This document shows, in pieces, positions 35,153 to 42,816 of a stretch of DNA of 64,000 bases (position 1 is its first letter; every line of letters starts with the position of its first letter). The position numbers and the translations under genes are program-made. This DNA comes from Paraburkholderia sp. Ac-20340 (GTDB taxonomy: Bacteria; Pseudomonadota; Gammaproteobacteria; Burkholderiales; Burkholderiaceae): the NCBI RefSeq assembly GCF_017104965.1, contig NZ_JAAGPR010000035.1, positions 26,585-90,584 of the forward strand. Reading direction: 5' to 3'. Under the pieces are notes generated by a model. It had not been told where the DNA came from. It did no database searches and saw only the letters and a list, made by a program, of their open reading frames with translations.

Positions 35153-36352
35153 ATGTCCCTCTTTTCCGCTGTCGAACTCGCCCCCCGCGACCCGATCCTG
35201 GGTCTGAACGAAGCCTATAACGCCGATGCGCGCGCGACCAAGGTGAACCTCGGCGTGGGCGTGTACACCAACGAAGAAGGCAAGATTCCGCTGCTGCGCG
35301 CCGTGCGCGAAGCGGAAAAGGCCCGCGTGGAAGCCGGCCTGCCGCGCGGCTACCTGCCGATCGAAGGCATCGCCGCCTATGACGCCGCTGTGCAGAAGCT
35401 GCTGCTCGGCGACGACTCGCCGCTGATCGCAGCCGGCCGCGTCGTCACGGCGCAGGCAATCGGCGGCACGGGCGCGCTGAAGATCGGCGCCGACTTCCTC
35501 AAGCGCGTGAACCCGGCCGCCAAGGTCGCGATCAGCGATCCGAGCTGGGAAAACCACCGCGCCCTGTTCGAAAGCGCAGGCTTCGAAGTGGTCGCCTACC
35601 CGTACTACGACGCGCAGACCAACGGCGTGAACTTCGAAGGCATGCTCTCGGCGCTGAACGGCTACGCCGCCGGCACGGTGGTCGTGCTGCACGCGTGCTG
35701 CCACAACCCGACCGGCGTCGACCTCACGATCGACCAGTGGAAGCAGGTCATCGAAGCCGTCAAGTCGCGTGGTCTGGTGCCGTTCCTCGACATCGCCTAT
35801 CAAGGTTTCGGTGACGGCATCGCCGAAGACGGCGAAGTCGTGCGCCTGTTCGCCGCGTCGGACCTGAACGCGTTCGTGTCGTCGTCGTTCTCGAAGTCGT
35901 TCTCGCTGTACGGCGAGCGCGTCGGCGCGCTGTCGATCCTCACGTCGAGCAAGGAAGAATCGTCGCGCGTGCTCTCGCAGCTCAAGCGCGTGATTCGCAC
36001 GAACTACTCGAACCCGCCGACGCACGGTGGCTCGGTGGTCGCAGCCGTGCTCGGCTCGGTTGAGCTGCGCGCGATGTGGGAAGCAGAACTTGGCGAAATG
36101 CGCAACCGCATCCGCGCGATGCGTACGGGCCTGGTCGAGCGTCTGGCTGCCGCCGGCGTCGACCGCGACTTCAACTTCATCAACGTGCAACGCGGCATGT
36201 TCTCGTACTCGGGCCTGACGGCTGCGCAAGTCGACCGCCTGCGCGAAGAGTTCGGCATCTACGCCGTCAGCACGGGCCGCATCTGCGTGGCTGCGCTGAA
36301 CACGCGTAACCTCGATGCAGTCGCCAGCGCTGTTTCGGCTGTGCTGAAGTAA
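35153..36352 (+). CDS. Aromatic/aspartate aminotransferase (class Ia, TyrB/AspC-like)
   Basis: PLP enzyme of 399 residues that moves amino groups between aspartate or aromatic amino acids and 2-oxoglutarate. Conserved blocks are NLGVGVYTNEEG, ACCHNPTGVDLT and the PLP Lys in SSSFSKSFSLYGERVG (about residue 248), with RTNYSNPPTHGG and the C-terminal RICVAALNTRN (substrate Arg). The start at 35153 gives the family-typical MSLFSAVELAPRDPI. TyrB and AspC cannot be told apart by eye. Confidence 0.94.
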   Translation: MSLFSAVELAPRDPILGLNEAYNADARATKVNLGVGVYTNEEGKIPLLRAVREAEKARVEAGLPRGYLPIEGIAAYDAAVQKLLLGDDSPLIAAGRVVTAQAIGGTGALKIGADFLKRVNPAAKVAISDPSWENHRALFESAGFEVVAYPYYDAQTNGVNFEGMLSALNGYAAGTVVVLHACCHNPTGVDLTIDQWKQVIEAVKSRGLVPFLDIAYQGFGDGIAEDGEVVRLFAASDLNAFVSSSFSKSFSLYGERVGALSILTSSKEESSRVLSQLKRVIRTNYSNPPTHGGSVVAAVLGSVELRAMWEAELGEMRNRIRAMRTGLVERLAAAGVDRDFNFINVQRGMFSYSGLTAAQVDRLREEFGIYAVSTGRICVAALNTRNLDAVASAVSAVLK

Positions 36353-36392
36353 GCCACATGCTTTAACGCCAGATCAGGCGAAAGCGCGATAA

Positions 36393-36432
36393 AAAAGGCG
36401 TCCGTTCGAAAGAACGGGCGCCTTTTGTTTTG
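36393..36432 (+). terminator. Terminator of aminotransferase gene
   Basis: Stem AAAGGCGTCCGTTC / GAACGGGCGCCTTT with a GAAA loop, followed by TGTTTTG. Convergent patatin gene ends just beyond, so it may serve both strands. Confidence 0.9.
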
Positions 36433-36452
36433 CTGCCGGGCGTCTTGCGGTG

Positions 36453-37784
36453 TTACCTGGGGCCAGTGCCCGGCCCGCGTCGGTCACGATGGATATCGTG
36501 CGTGACGAAGCCCGAGTCGTTATCCGGCTTGTCGAGCCAGCCCGGTTGTTCGAGCGTCGCGCGAATATCCTGCAAACCGCTCGACCAGTGCTCGCGCATC
36601 GTCGTGGTGCCGAACTGGAAGTCCTTGAAGTGCCCTTCGTATTCCTTCTGCCGATAAATCAGATGGAGCACGTTGTACTTCTTCGAGCACGAGAGTTCGT
36701 CCGCCAGTTCGACCCACGCATCGTGCCGATGCTCCGGCGCCACGCGATCGAGCACTTCGCGCAGCACATGACGGAAACGCTGCGAGCGTTGCAGCATGTC
36801 GGTCACGAGACGCGTGCGGCTCGAATACTGGATGTCCTTCATGCGGCCTTGCACGTCGGTGATGTTGTCGGGCACCGGCCCACGCGCGCTCCAGAGGTCG
36901 ACCTGAAACGCGAGCGTGTCGCGCCGCGGCGTGGTCTGGATCACTTCGTAGAGCGGCGTATTCGACATCAGCCCGCCATCCCAGTAATACTCGCCGTCGA
37001 TCTCCACGGCCGCGAAACCCGGCGGCAGCGCACCCGAAGCGATGAAATGCTCGGGACGCAGCTTCGTGTCGGTGTTATCGAAGTACACGAAGTTGCCCGT
37101 GCCCACGTTCACCGCGCCCAGCGACACGCGCACCTCGCCCGAGTTGATGCGATCGAAATCGCATAGCCGCTCGAGCGTGGCCTTCAGCGGCGTGGTGTCG
37201 TAGTAGCTGGCCTTGCCCGGATGACCGGAAGCCGTCGGCAGCGGCGGCGGAAAGCGCGGCGTGAAGAAACCCTTCTGCCCTTCCACCACTGCGCCTGCCG
37301 CCTGGAATGCCGTGAACGTCTTGCGCACGGCATCGCCCGCGTTGAAGAGCGCGTGCTCCACAAAAGCCGGCAACGGCGGACTCCAGGCCGGCTGGCAGAT
37401 CGTTTCCCAGAACTCGCGCAACCGCGCCACGCGATGCTCGGGCGCGTTGCCCGCGATCAACGCCGTATTGAGCGCGCCGATCGAAATGCCCGCGATCCAG
37501 TTGGGCGCGATGCCGGCCTCGAACAGGCCTTCATAGACGCCCGCCTGGTACGCGCCGAGCGCGCCGCCGCCTTGCAGCGTGAGCGCGACGGTTTCCCATT
37601 GCGCAGAGTCGCTGCTACAGCGCGACGTGCGCGCCTGGTCGTGCGTCTGATCGTGCGGCTCGTGGTGTGCTTCGTGGTGAATCGAGGCGTCGCCGGGCTG
37701 CGGCTGCGTGCCCGCCCCGGTAAGCGCGACGGCCTCGTCACCGACCGCGCTCGACTGGACCTGTCCTTTCTTGCGCTGCGCCAT
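36453..37784 (-). CDS. Patatin-like phospholipase (DUF3734-type)
   Basis: Serine/aspartate-dyad acyl hydrolase of 443 residues. The oxyanion motif is LQGGGALGAYQAGV, the nucleophile is in GISIGALN (Ser about 101) and the partner is WDGGLMSN (Asp about 269). The C-terminal part (SARGPVPDNITDV; HLIYRQKEYEGHFKDFQF) fits the DUF3734 patatin group. The N-terminus has a His-rich spacer (HHEAHHEPHDQTHDQ) of unknown role. It lies 14 bases after the 3-hydroxybutyrate dehydrogenase gene, so the pair may act in polyhydroxybutyrate or lipid turnover; this is inference. Confidence 0.88.
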   Translation of the reverse strand: MAQRKKGQVQSSAVGDEAVALTGAGTQPQPGDASIHHEAHHEPHDQTHDQARTSRCSSDSAQWETVALTLQGGGALGAYQAGVYEGLFEAGIAPNWIAGISIGALNTALIAGNAPEHRVARLREFWETICQPAWSPPLPAFVEHALFNAGDAVRKTFTAFQAAGAVVEGQKGFFTPRFPPPLPTASGHPGKASYYDTTPLKATLERLCDFDRINSGEVRVSLGAVNVGTGNFVYFDNTDTKLRPEHFIASGALPPGFAAVEIDGEYYWDGGLMSNTPLYEVIQTTPRRDTLAFQVDLWSARGPVPDNITDVQGRMKDIQYSSRTRLVTDMLQRSQRFRHVLREVLDRVAPEHRHDAWVELADELSCSKKYNVLHLIYRQKEYEGHFKDFQFGTTTMREHWSSGLQDIRATLEQPGWLDKPDNDSGFVTHDIHRDRRGPGTGPR

Positions 37785-37798
37785 AGCCGGCCCCCGCG

Positions 37799-38602
37799 TT
37801 ACTGCATGAACCAGCCGTGGCTGACGACGAACGACTGTCCCGTGAACGCCGCGCTCGGGAACGCCGAAAGGAACAGCACCGTTTGCGCCACGTCTTCGAC
37901 GGTCGTGAACACACCGTCCACCGTGCCGCCGAGCATCACTTTCTTGACCACTTCCTCTTCGGAAATGCCCAGTTCCTTGGCCTGTTCGGGGATCTGCTTG
38001 TCGACCAGCGGCGTGCGCACGAAGCCCGGACACACGACGTGCGAGCGCACGTTGCGCTTGCCGCCTTCCTTGGCCAGCACGCGCGCGAGGCCGAGCAGAC
38101 CGTGCTTGGCCGTCACATAGGCCGACTTCAGCGGCGACGCCTCATGCGAGTGCACCGAGCCCATGTAGATCACCACGCCGCCGCGATCGTCCTTGTACAT
38201 GTACTTGAGCGCGGCCTTGGTGGTGAGGAAAGCGCCGTCGACGTGAATCGCCTGCATCTTCTTCCAGTCGGCGAACGAGTAGTTTTCGATCGGATTGACG
38301 ATCTGGATACCCGCGTTCGACACCAGGATGTCGATCGAGCCGAAGGTAGCGGCGACTTTGTCGATGCCTTCGTTGACGGCCTCTTCGCTCGTCACGTCCA
38401 TGGCGACGCCGATGGCCTTGCCGCCCGCGCCCTTGATCTCTTCCGCGACGGCGTCTGCGCCGCTCTGGTTGAGGTCGGCGATGGCGACGGCCGCGCCGGC
38501 CTGGGCCAGCGTAAGCGCGATCTGCTTGCCGATGCCGCTGGCCGCGCCGGTAACGACTGCGACCTTGCCATCGAGCTTCGAATTCAGGGTGAGAGACGAC
38601 AT
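37799..38602 (-). CDS. bdhA: D-3-hydroxybutyrate dehydrogenase
   Basis: NAD-dependent SDR of 267 residues that oxidises (R)-3-hydroxybutyrate, the monomer of PHB, to acetoacetate. Motifs are VTGAASGIGKQIA (cofactor), NAGIQIVNPIENY (typical of this group), MGSVHSHEAS with Tyr-x3-Lys in YVTAKHG, and CPGFVRTPLVDKQIPEQA. GGAGG lies six bases before the ATG at 38602. It is followed closely by the patatin gene. Confidence 0.9.
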   Translation of the reverse strand: MSSLTLNSKLDGKVAVVTGAASGIGKQIALTLAQAGAAVAIADLNQSGADAVAEEIKGAGGKAIGVAMDVTSEEAVNEGIDKVAATFGSIDILVSNAGIQIVNPIENYSFADWKKMQAIHVDGAFLTTKAALKYMYKDDRGGVVIYMGSVHSHEASPLKSAYVTAKHGLLGLARVLAKEGGKRNVRSHVVCPGFVRTPLVDKQIPEQAKELGISEEEVVKKVMLGGTVDGVFTTVEDVAQTVLFLSAFPSAAFTGQSFVVSHGWFMQ

Positions 38603-38660
38603 CGAGTACCTCCAGGTAGTGGACAAGATGAGACCTCGACACACACGCCGTCAAATCGGC

Positions 38661-38680
38661 CGAATGGCATAGGCCATTCG
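38661..38680. promoter_or_regulatory. Palindrome between bdhA and aldo/keto reductase genes
   Basis: CGAATGGC and GCCATTCG arms (8 bp, perfect) around a 4-base centre ATAG. It lies 59 bases before the bdhA start in the divergent intergenic region, a likely place for a dimeric repressor or activator. The protein that binds it is unknown. Confidence 0.45.
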
Positions 38681-38878
38681 CCGGAATGTTGCGCCGCGGC
38701 CAATCGCGCTATTGTGCATGAAGGCGCTTGTCACGCGCGTGAAGCTGGCAAGGGCTTTCGGCAGACTTCCGGCTGACTTGCCTTTTACTTGCAGCGCACT
38801 TGATGCAGCGCGGCGCAGGCCTTCTGCGCCCTTGCGCAGATCGTGCTAATTTGCCTGCTCTACGCAAAGGAGACGTTC

Positions 38879-39850
38879 ATGAACTACCGGCGACTGGGCC
38901 GCTCCGGCCTGCAAGTCAGCGAACTATCTATCGGCTCGTGGGTCACGTACGGCAACCAGGTCGACCGCAATCTCGCGCGCGAATCGCTCGCCGCGGCGCG
39001 CGACGCGGGCGTCAACTTCTTCGACAACGCCGAAGTCTACGCAGGCGGCCAATCCGAAGAAATCATGGGCCAGGCGCTGAAAGAGCTCGCCTGGCCGCGC
39101 GTGAGCTACGTGGTCTCCACCAAGTTCTTCTGGGGCTTGAACGAAGCGCCCAACCAGTACCACACGCTCAACCGCAAATATCTGCTGGACGCCATCGACA
39201 ATTCGCTCAAGCGCCTGCAGCTCGATTACGTCGATCTGGTGTTCTGCCATCGGCCCGATCCGAACACGCCGGTCGAGGAAACCGTCTGGGCAATGAGCGA
39301 CATGATCACGCGCGGCAAGGCGCTCTACTGGGGCACCTCGGAATGGAGCGCGGACGAAATCCGCGCCGCGTGGGAAATCGCCGAACGCCATCATCTGCAC
39401 AAGCCCGTCATGGAGCAGCCGCAGTACAACCTGTTCCACCGCCGCCGCGTGGAAGACGAGTATCGGCGCCTGTATGAAGACATCGGCCTGGGTCTGACCA
39501 CGTGGAGCCCGCTGGCTTCAGGTCTGCTGACCGGCAAATATCGCGGCGGCGTGCCCGCCGACAGCCGCGCGCAATTGCAAGGCTACGACTGGCTGCGCAA
39601 GCAGGTCACGGACGCGGATAAAAACGCCATCGTCGGCAAGCTTGCGGATTTCGCGAAGGAACTGCGCTGCACGGTCGGGCAACTGGCGCTCGCGTGGATT
39701 CTCAAGAACCCGAACGTGAGCACGGTCATTACGGGCGCGTCGCGGGTCGAGCAGATCGGCGAAAACATGAAGGCGCGCGAAGTCGCGGACAAGATCACGC
39801 CCGAAGTGAAGGAGAAGATCGAGGCGATCGTCGGCGAAGCTTACGAGTAA
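38879..39850 (+). CDS. Aldo/keto reductase (Kv-beta/YghZ-like)
   Basis: NADPH-dependent oxidoreductase of 323 residues in the AKR superfamily, close to potassium-channel beta-subunit-like proteins (start MNYRRLGRSGLQVSEL). The catalytic tetrad is visible: Asp and Tyr in FFDNAEVYAGG, Lys in VVSTKF and His in LVFCHRPDPN. The cofactor end has VITGASRVEQI. AAAGGAG precedes the ATG at 38879. The substrate is unknown; relatives reduce small aldehydes such as methylglyoxal. Confidence 0.92.
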   Translation: MNYRRLGRSGLQVSELSIGSWVTYGNQVDRNLARESLAAARDAGVNFFDNAEVYAGGQSEEIMGQALKELAWPRVSYVVSTKFFWGLNEAPNQYHTLNRKYLLDAIDNSLKRLQLDYVDLVFCHRPDPNTPVEETVWAMSDMITRGKALYWGTSEWSADEIRAAWEIAERHHLHKPVMEQPQYNLFHRRRVEDEYRRLYEDIGLGLTTWSPLASGLLTGKYRGGVPADSRAQLQGYDWLRKQVTDADKNAIVGKLADFAKELRCTVGQLALAWILKNPNVSTVITGASRVEQIGENMKAREVADKITPEVKEKIEAIVGEAYE

Positions 39851-40055
39851 GGCGCGCGCCCGAAGATCCGCGTTCAGGGCCTGCCCGCAGCTTGTGCGGC
39901 TGCGCTGCAGAGGCCCTGTACAATACGCGGCCTTTCTCCGGCGACGCGCACGATGCGCCGCCGGTCCGTCTCACCCGCCATCGGGCCGCGCGCCTCGGTT
40001 AATCGCTCGATAAGCACAGAGCGCCGCGCCACCCGAACTTGCCTTTGGCCCCATC

Positions 40056-40901
40056 ATGCTGAGTTACCGTCACGCCTTTCACGCCGGCAATCACGCCGAT
40101 GTCCTCAAGCACGCCGTCGCCGTGCAATTGCTGAACCATCTCGGCAAGAAGGACAAGGCGTACTGGTACATCGACACCCATGCGGGCGCGGGCGCCTACG
40201 CGCTGCGCGAAGGTTACGCGACCAAAAACGCGGAATTCGACACCGGCATCGGCAAGCTCTGGGGCCGCACGGATCTGCCGGCGATGCTCTCGGAATACGT
40301 CGACGAAGTGGCGGCGCTCAATCCGGACGGCGATCTGCGCTTCTATCCGGGCTCGCCGTATCTGGCCTGGCGCATGATGCGCGAGCAGGATCGCATGCGC
40401 CTGTTCGAGCTTCACACCACGGAAATCGACGTGCTGCGCCATCGTTTCCGCGACGCGGGTCGCCGCGTGATGATCTATCCGGGCGACGGTTTCGACGGCA
40501 TCAAGGCGCTGCTGCCGCCGCCGCCGCGCCGCGCGCTCGTGCTGATCGACCCGTCGTTCGAGGACAAGCGCGACTACTCGCGCACCATCAAATGTGTGGA
40601 AGAAAGTCTCGAGCGCTTCGCGACCGGTACGTATGCGGTCTGGTATCCGCAGGTGACGCGCCCTGAATCCCAGCGCTTCCCGGAACAGCTCAAGCGCCTG
40701 CAGGAAAAGAACTGGCTGCACGTGTCGCTGTCGGTGAGCCGCCCGCCGCAGGATGGTTTTGGACTGTTCGGCAGCGGCATGTTCATCCTGAACCCGCCCT
40801 ACACACTCGCGGCGTCGCTCAAGGAAACCATGCCGTTCCTCGTGAAGACGCTCGGCATCGACGATGGTGCGCAGTTCAAGATCGAATCGCGCGGCGATTG
40901 A
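40056..40901 (+). CDS. rlmJ: 23S rRNA (adenine2030-N6)-methyltransferase
   Basis: Methylates A2030 of 23S rRNA. 281 residues. The start MLSYRHAFHAGNHADVLKH is characteristic, with DTHAGAGAYAL (SAM site, about residue 41) and the catalytic LIDPSFEDKRDY (variant of DPPY/DPPF). TACAAT at 39918-39923 is a likely -10. Confidence 0.95.
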   Translation: MLSYRHAFHAGNHADVLKHAVAVQLLNHLGKKDKAYWYIDTHAGAGAYALREGYATKNAEFDTGIGKLWGRTDLPAMLSEYVDEVAALNPDGDLRFYPGSPYLAWRMMREQDRMRLFELHTTEIDVLRHRFRDAGRRVMIYPGDGFDGIKALLPPPPRRALVLIDPSFEDKRDYSRTIKCVEESLERFATGTYAVWYPQVTRPESQRFPEQLKRLQEKNWLHVSLSVSRPPQDGFGLFGSGMFILNPPYTLAASLKETMPFLVKTLGIDDGAQFKIESRGD

Positions 40902-40943
40902 GCCTGAATTGAGCCCGGTTCGAGCCCGGTTCGAGTCAGCCAG

Positions 40944-40974
40944 CGGCCTGTCGATAGACGGGCCGTTTTCTTTT
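40944..40974 (+). terminator. Terminator of rlmJ
   Basis: 9 bp stem CGGCCTGTC / GACGGGCCG (one G-U pair), loop GATA, followed by TTTTCTTTT. Confidence 0.85.
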
Positions 40975-40995
40975 GTGCGGCGGATTTTTACGGCG

Positions 40996-41346
40996 CTATT
41001 GCTGCGGCGCGTACTGCTGCGTCCGCGGACGCGGTGGACGCCCGCCTCCTCCCGGCACTTCCACATAAGGCGCGACGATGATCGGCTGCGAGCCGCTCGT
41101 GCCGTTCCCATCGAGCGTGGGCAACTGCTGCATCTGCACCATCGGCTGATGCGAGAGCGGCGCGGTTTGCAGCACCGTGCCCGATTGCCCGTCGTTGATC
41201 CCCGTTTGCGTATCGAGAATCAGCGGTTTGCCCGCCGCATGCGCGCCGGTGCTCGCCAGCGTCACGACCGCCGCCATCAGCGCGACAGCCAGCGATCGGC
41301 TCAACGCTTTGCCCAACGCATTCCCAGAAAACCGTTCTGACGCCAT
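40996..41346 (-). CDS. Small secreted protein of unknown function
   Basis: 116-residue precursor with a clear signal peptide (LAVALMAAVVTLASTGAHAA, cut after AHA at about residue 37). The mature ~80 residues are polar, rich in Gln, Pro and Gly, with repeated Met/Gln (QPMVQMQQLP) and a Gly-Arg-Pro-rich end (GGGGRPPRPRTQQ). No Cys. I do not recognise the family. The ATG at 41346 is preferred because the signal peptide starts there. It is convergent with rlmJ. Confidence 0.7.
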   Translation of the reverse strand: MASERFSGNALGKALSRSLAVALMAAVVTLASTGAHAAGKPLILDTQTGINDGQSGTVLQTAPLSHQPMVQMQQLPTLDGNGTSGSQPIIVAPYVEVPGGGGRPPRPRTQQYAPQQ

Positions 41347-41497
41347 AAAAGCCCCCGGATGAAAAGCCACGCCGACCGCGCCTCGCGAAGTCTGCCTTAC
41401 CTATGTGTTGTCGGCTAATCGCAAAAAGGACTTTACCTTACCGTGGTGGCAAGGTTCAGACTGCACACATCGACACATTGAAAAGCGGCCCAGAAAT

Positions 41498-41524
41498 GAC
41501 AAAGCCCCGCCAGATGCGGGGCTT
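41498..41524 (-). terminator. Terminator of the DUF3563 gene
   Basis: On the minus strand AAGCCCCGC / GCGGGGCTT with a 5-base loop followed by TGTCATTTC. The stem is perfect (9 bp). Confidence 0.75.
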
Positions 41525-41565
41525 GCGGCGAGTCGCTGGGCCTGATGCCCGAGCCAGCGGACTGC

Positions 41566-41712
41566 TTACAGCGAGTAGCCGTTCGATTCGAGCGAGCGGA
41601 TGCGCTGTTCGAGCTGCACGATGTCCGACGACGAGGCGAGATACGCTTCGCGGCGACGACGTTCTGCAGTTTCAAACCAGGTGCTCAGCTTTTCGAGGAA
41701 GTACGCAAACAT
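41566..41712 (-). CDS. DUF3563 micro-protein
   Basis: 48-residue protein starting MFAYFLEKLSTWFETAERRR and ending QRIRSLESNGYSL; this matches the DUF3563 family common in Burkholderiaceae. It is an amphipathic, strongly charged helix after a short aromatic start, with no known function. GGAG lies nine bases before the ATG at 41712. A consensus TATAAT stands on the minus strand at 41789-41794, giving a leader of about 70 bases that holds two near-identical repeats. It ends at a good terminator, so it is a single-gene unit. Confidence 0.88.
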   Translation of the reverse strand: MFAYFLEKLSTWFETAERRRREAYLASSSDIVQLEQRIRSLESNGYSL

Positions 41713-41757
41713 GATGATGTTCTCCAAGGATCGGTATGTATCCCCGGTGGATTTGCA

Positions 41758-41785
41758 TCAGGGATTACCCTCGTAAGGGATAACC
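41758..41785 (-). repeat. Direct repeat in the DUF3563 leader
   Basis: On the plus strand AGGGATTACCC and AGGGATAACCC (one mismatch), 16 bases apart, inside the predicted leader of the DUF3563 mRNA. Could be an RNA or protein binding site. Confidence 0.4.
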
Positions 41786-41788
41786 CGC

Positions 41789-41794
41789 ATTATA
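41789..41794 (-). promoter_or_regulatory. -10 box of the DUF3563 promoter
   Basis: TATAAT on the minus strand, 76 bases upstream of the start codon, with a TGGAAA-like -35 16 bases further up. Confidence 0.6.
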
Positions 41795-41833
41795 GCGGTT
41801 GCACCTGACTTTTCCAGTGAATTGCTCGCATAC

Positions 41834-41863
41834 AGTGCATTCCAATCTGGAATGGTGCACTGC
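41834..41863. repeat. Imperfect inverted repeat in the DUF3563-cueR gap
   Basis: CAGTGCATTCCA and TGGAATGGTGCACTG face each other around ATC; the right arm has three extra bases. It lies in a 323-base gene-free gap (41713-42035) that is lower in GC than its flanks and also holds a TTGCAC/GTGCAA pair. I support no gene there. Confidence 0.45.
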
Positions 41864-42035
41864 AAATGTTTGGCAACGATTGAGCAACACCATGATTTAT
41901 CGGCAGATTTTTCGGGAAATGCAGGACTTCGCCGCTGGCATCGCCAAAAATTGCACCACGATTGTGCAAGAAAGCGGAAAAGTTGCGATCGGCAATCCGT
42001 TCGGGTTGCACCTTTTGCCGATCACTTGCGCGACG

Positions 42036-42452
42036 TCAAATATCCGCGGGTTGCGCCACGGGTTCCGGGTCGGCGAGACGTTCGATGATCGGGCAGTCCG
42101 GGCGGTCGTCGCCGTGACAATGAGCCGCAAGGTGGCGCAAGGTGTCGCGCATCTGCGTGAGTTCGGCGATCCGCACGTCGAGTTCGGCCACGTGTTCGAG
42201 CGCGATGGCCTTGACCTCGGCGCTGGCGCGCGAGCGGTCGTGCCACAGCGCCAGCAGCCGGCGGATATCGTCGACGAGAAAGCCCAGCCGGCGCGCCTGG
42301 CGGATAAAGCGCAGCGCGTGCACCTCCTCCATGCCGTAGACGCGGTAGCCCGCTTCCGTGCGCGTTTTGGGCGCGATCAGGTCCACGCTTTCGTAATAGC
42401 GGATCATTTTCGCCGTGACGCCCGAGGCGCGCGCCGCTTCGCCGATATTCAT
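42036..42452 (-). CDS. cueR: CueR/HmrR-type copper-responsive MerR regulator
   Basis: 138-residue MerR-family activator. The N-terminal winged helix is MNIGEAARASGVTAKMIRYY, followed by the long dimer helix. The metal loop near the C-terminus has two Cys separated by seven residues (CHGDDRPDC), the Cu(I)/Ag(I) pattern. The ATG at 42452 follows AGGAG. A canonical CueR operator lies 38 bases upstream, placed in a promoter that points at cueR itself. The divergent neighbour is copZ. Confidence 0.93.
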   Translation of the reverse strand: MNIGEAARASGVTAKMIRYYESVDLIAPKTRTEAGYRVYGMEEVHALRFIRQARRLGFLVDDIRRLLALWHDRSRASAEVKAIALEHVAELDVRIAELTQMRDTLRHLAAHCHGDDRPDCPIIERLADPEPVAQPADI

Positions 42453-42489
42453 GCTGCTCTCCTGCAATTTGCCAATTTCTTGATCCTAC

Positions 42490-42510
42490 ACCTTCCCATA
42501 GTGGGAAGGT
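42490..42510 (-). promoter_or_regulatory. CueR operator within a 19-bp-spacer promoter
   Basis: Palindrome arms ACCTTCCCA and TGGGAAGGT around TAG, the classical copper MerR operator. Read on the minus strand, TGGACC (-35) and TAGGAT (-10) flank it with a 19 bp spacer, as in E. coli copA. On the plus strand no -10 is present at the right distance. Confidence 0.8.
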
Positions 42511-42594
42511 CCAGCCGCCTCGCCCGATCCGCCCAGACTCCGCTGGCATAATCGGGCGACGCTTTTCTCTAGCTCCACTTAAAAGGAATTCACC

Positions 42595-42801
42595 ATGATC
42601 CAGTTCAACGTCGAAGGCATGAGCTGCCAGCACTGCGTCGGCGCCGTCACGCGCGCCATCCACGAGCAGGACGCCGCCGCCCAGGTCCAGATCGATCTGG
42701 CCGCCGGTCGCGTGAGCGTCGAATCGAGCCAGAGCGCCGACGTGCTCAAGGCCGCCATCGACGAAGCCGGTTACACCGTCACGGCCACGGCCGCGGCCTG
42801 A
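42595..42801 (+). CDS. copZ: Copper chaperone CopZ (heavy-metal-associated domain)
   Basis: 68-residue HMA-fold protein. The metal site is GMSCQHC (Cys about 11 and 14), and the Tyr that favours Cu(I) in chaperones is in DEAGYTV. It carries Cu(I) in the cytoplasm to exporters or CueR. AAAAGGAA lies just before the ATG. It is divergent from cueR; no CopA ATPase is in the window. The next gene starts 15 bases later. Confidence 0.92.
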   Translation: MIQFNVEGMSCQHCVGAVTRAIHEQDAAAQVQIDLAAGRVSVESSQSADVLKAAIDEAGYTVTATAAA

Positions 42802-42816
42802 CGCGAGGCGCGCGCC

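Noticed and set aside
41799..42551. 250-codon plus-strand frame across the cueR region
   Set aside because: Most of it is the mirror of cueR; the first part has no ribosome site or recognisable sequence.
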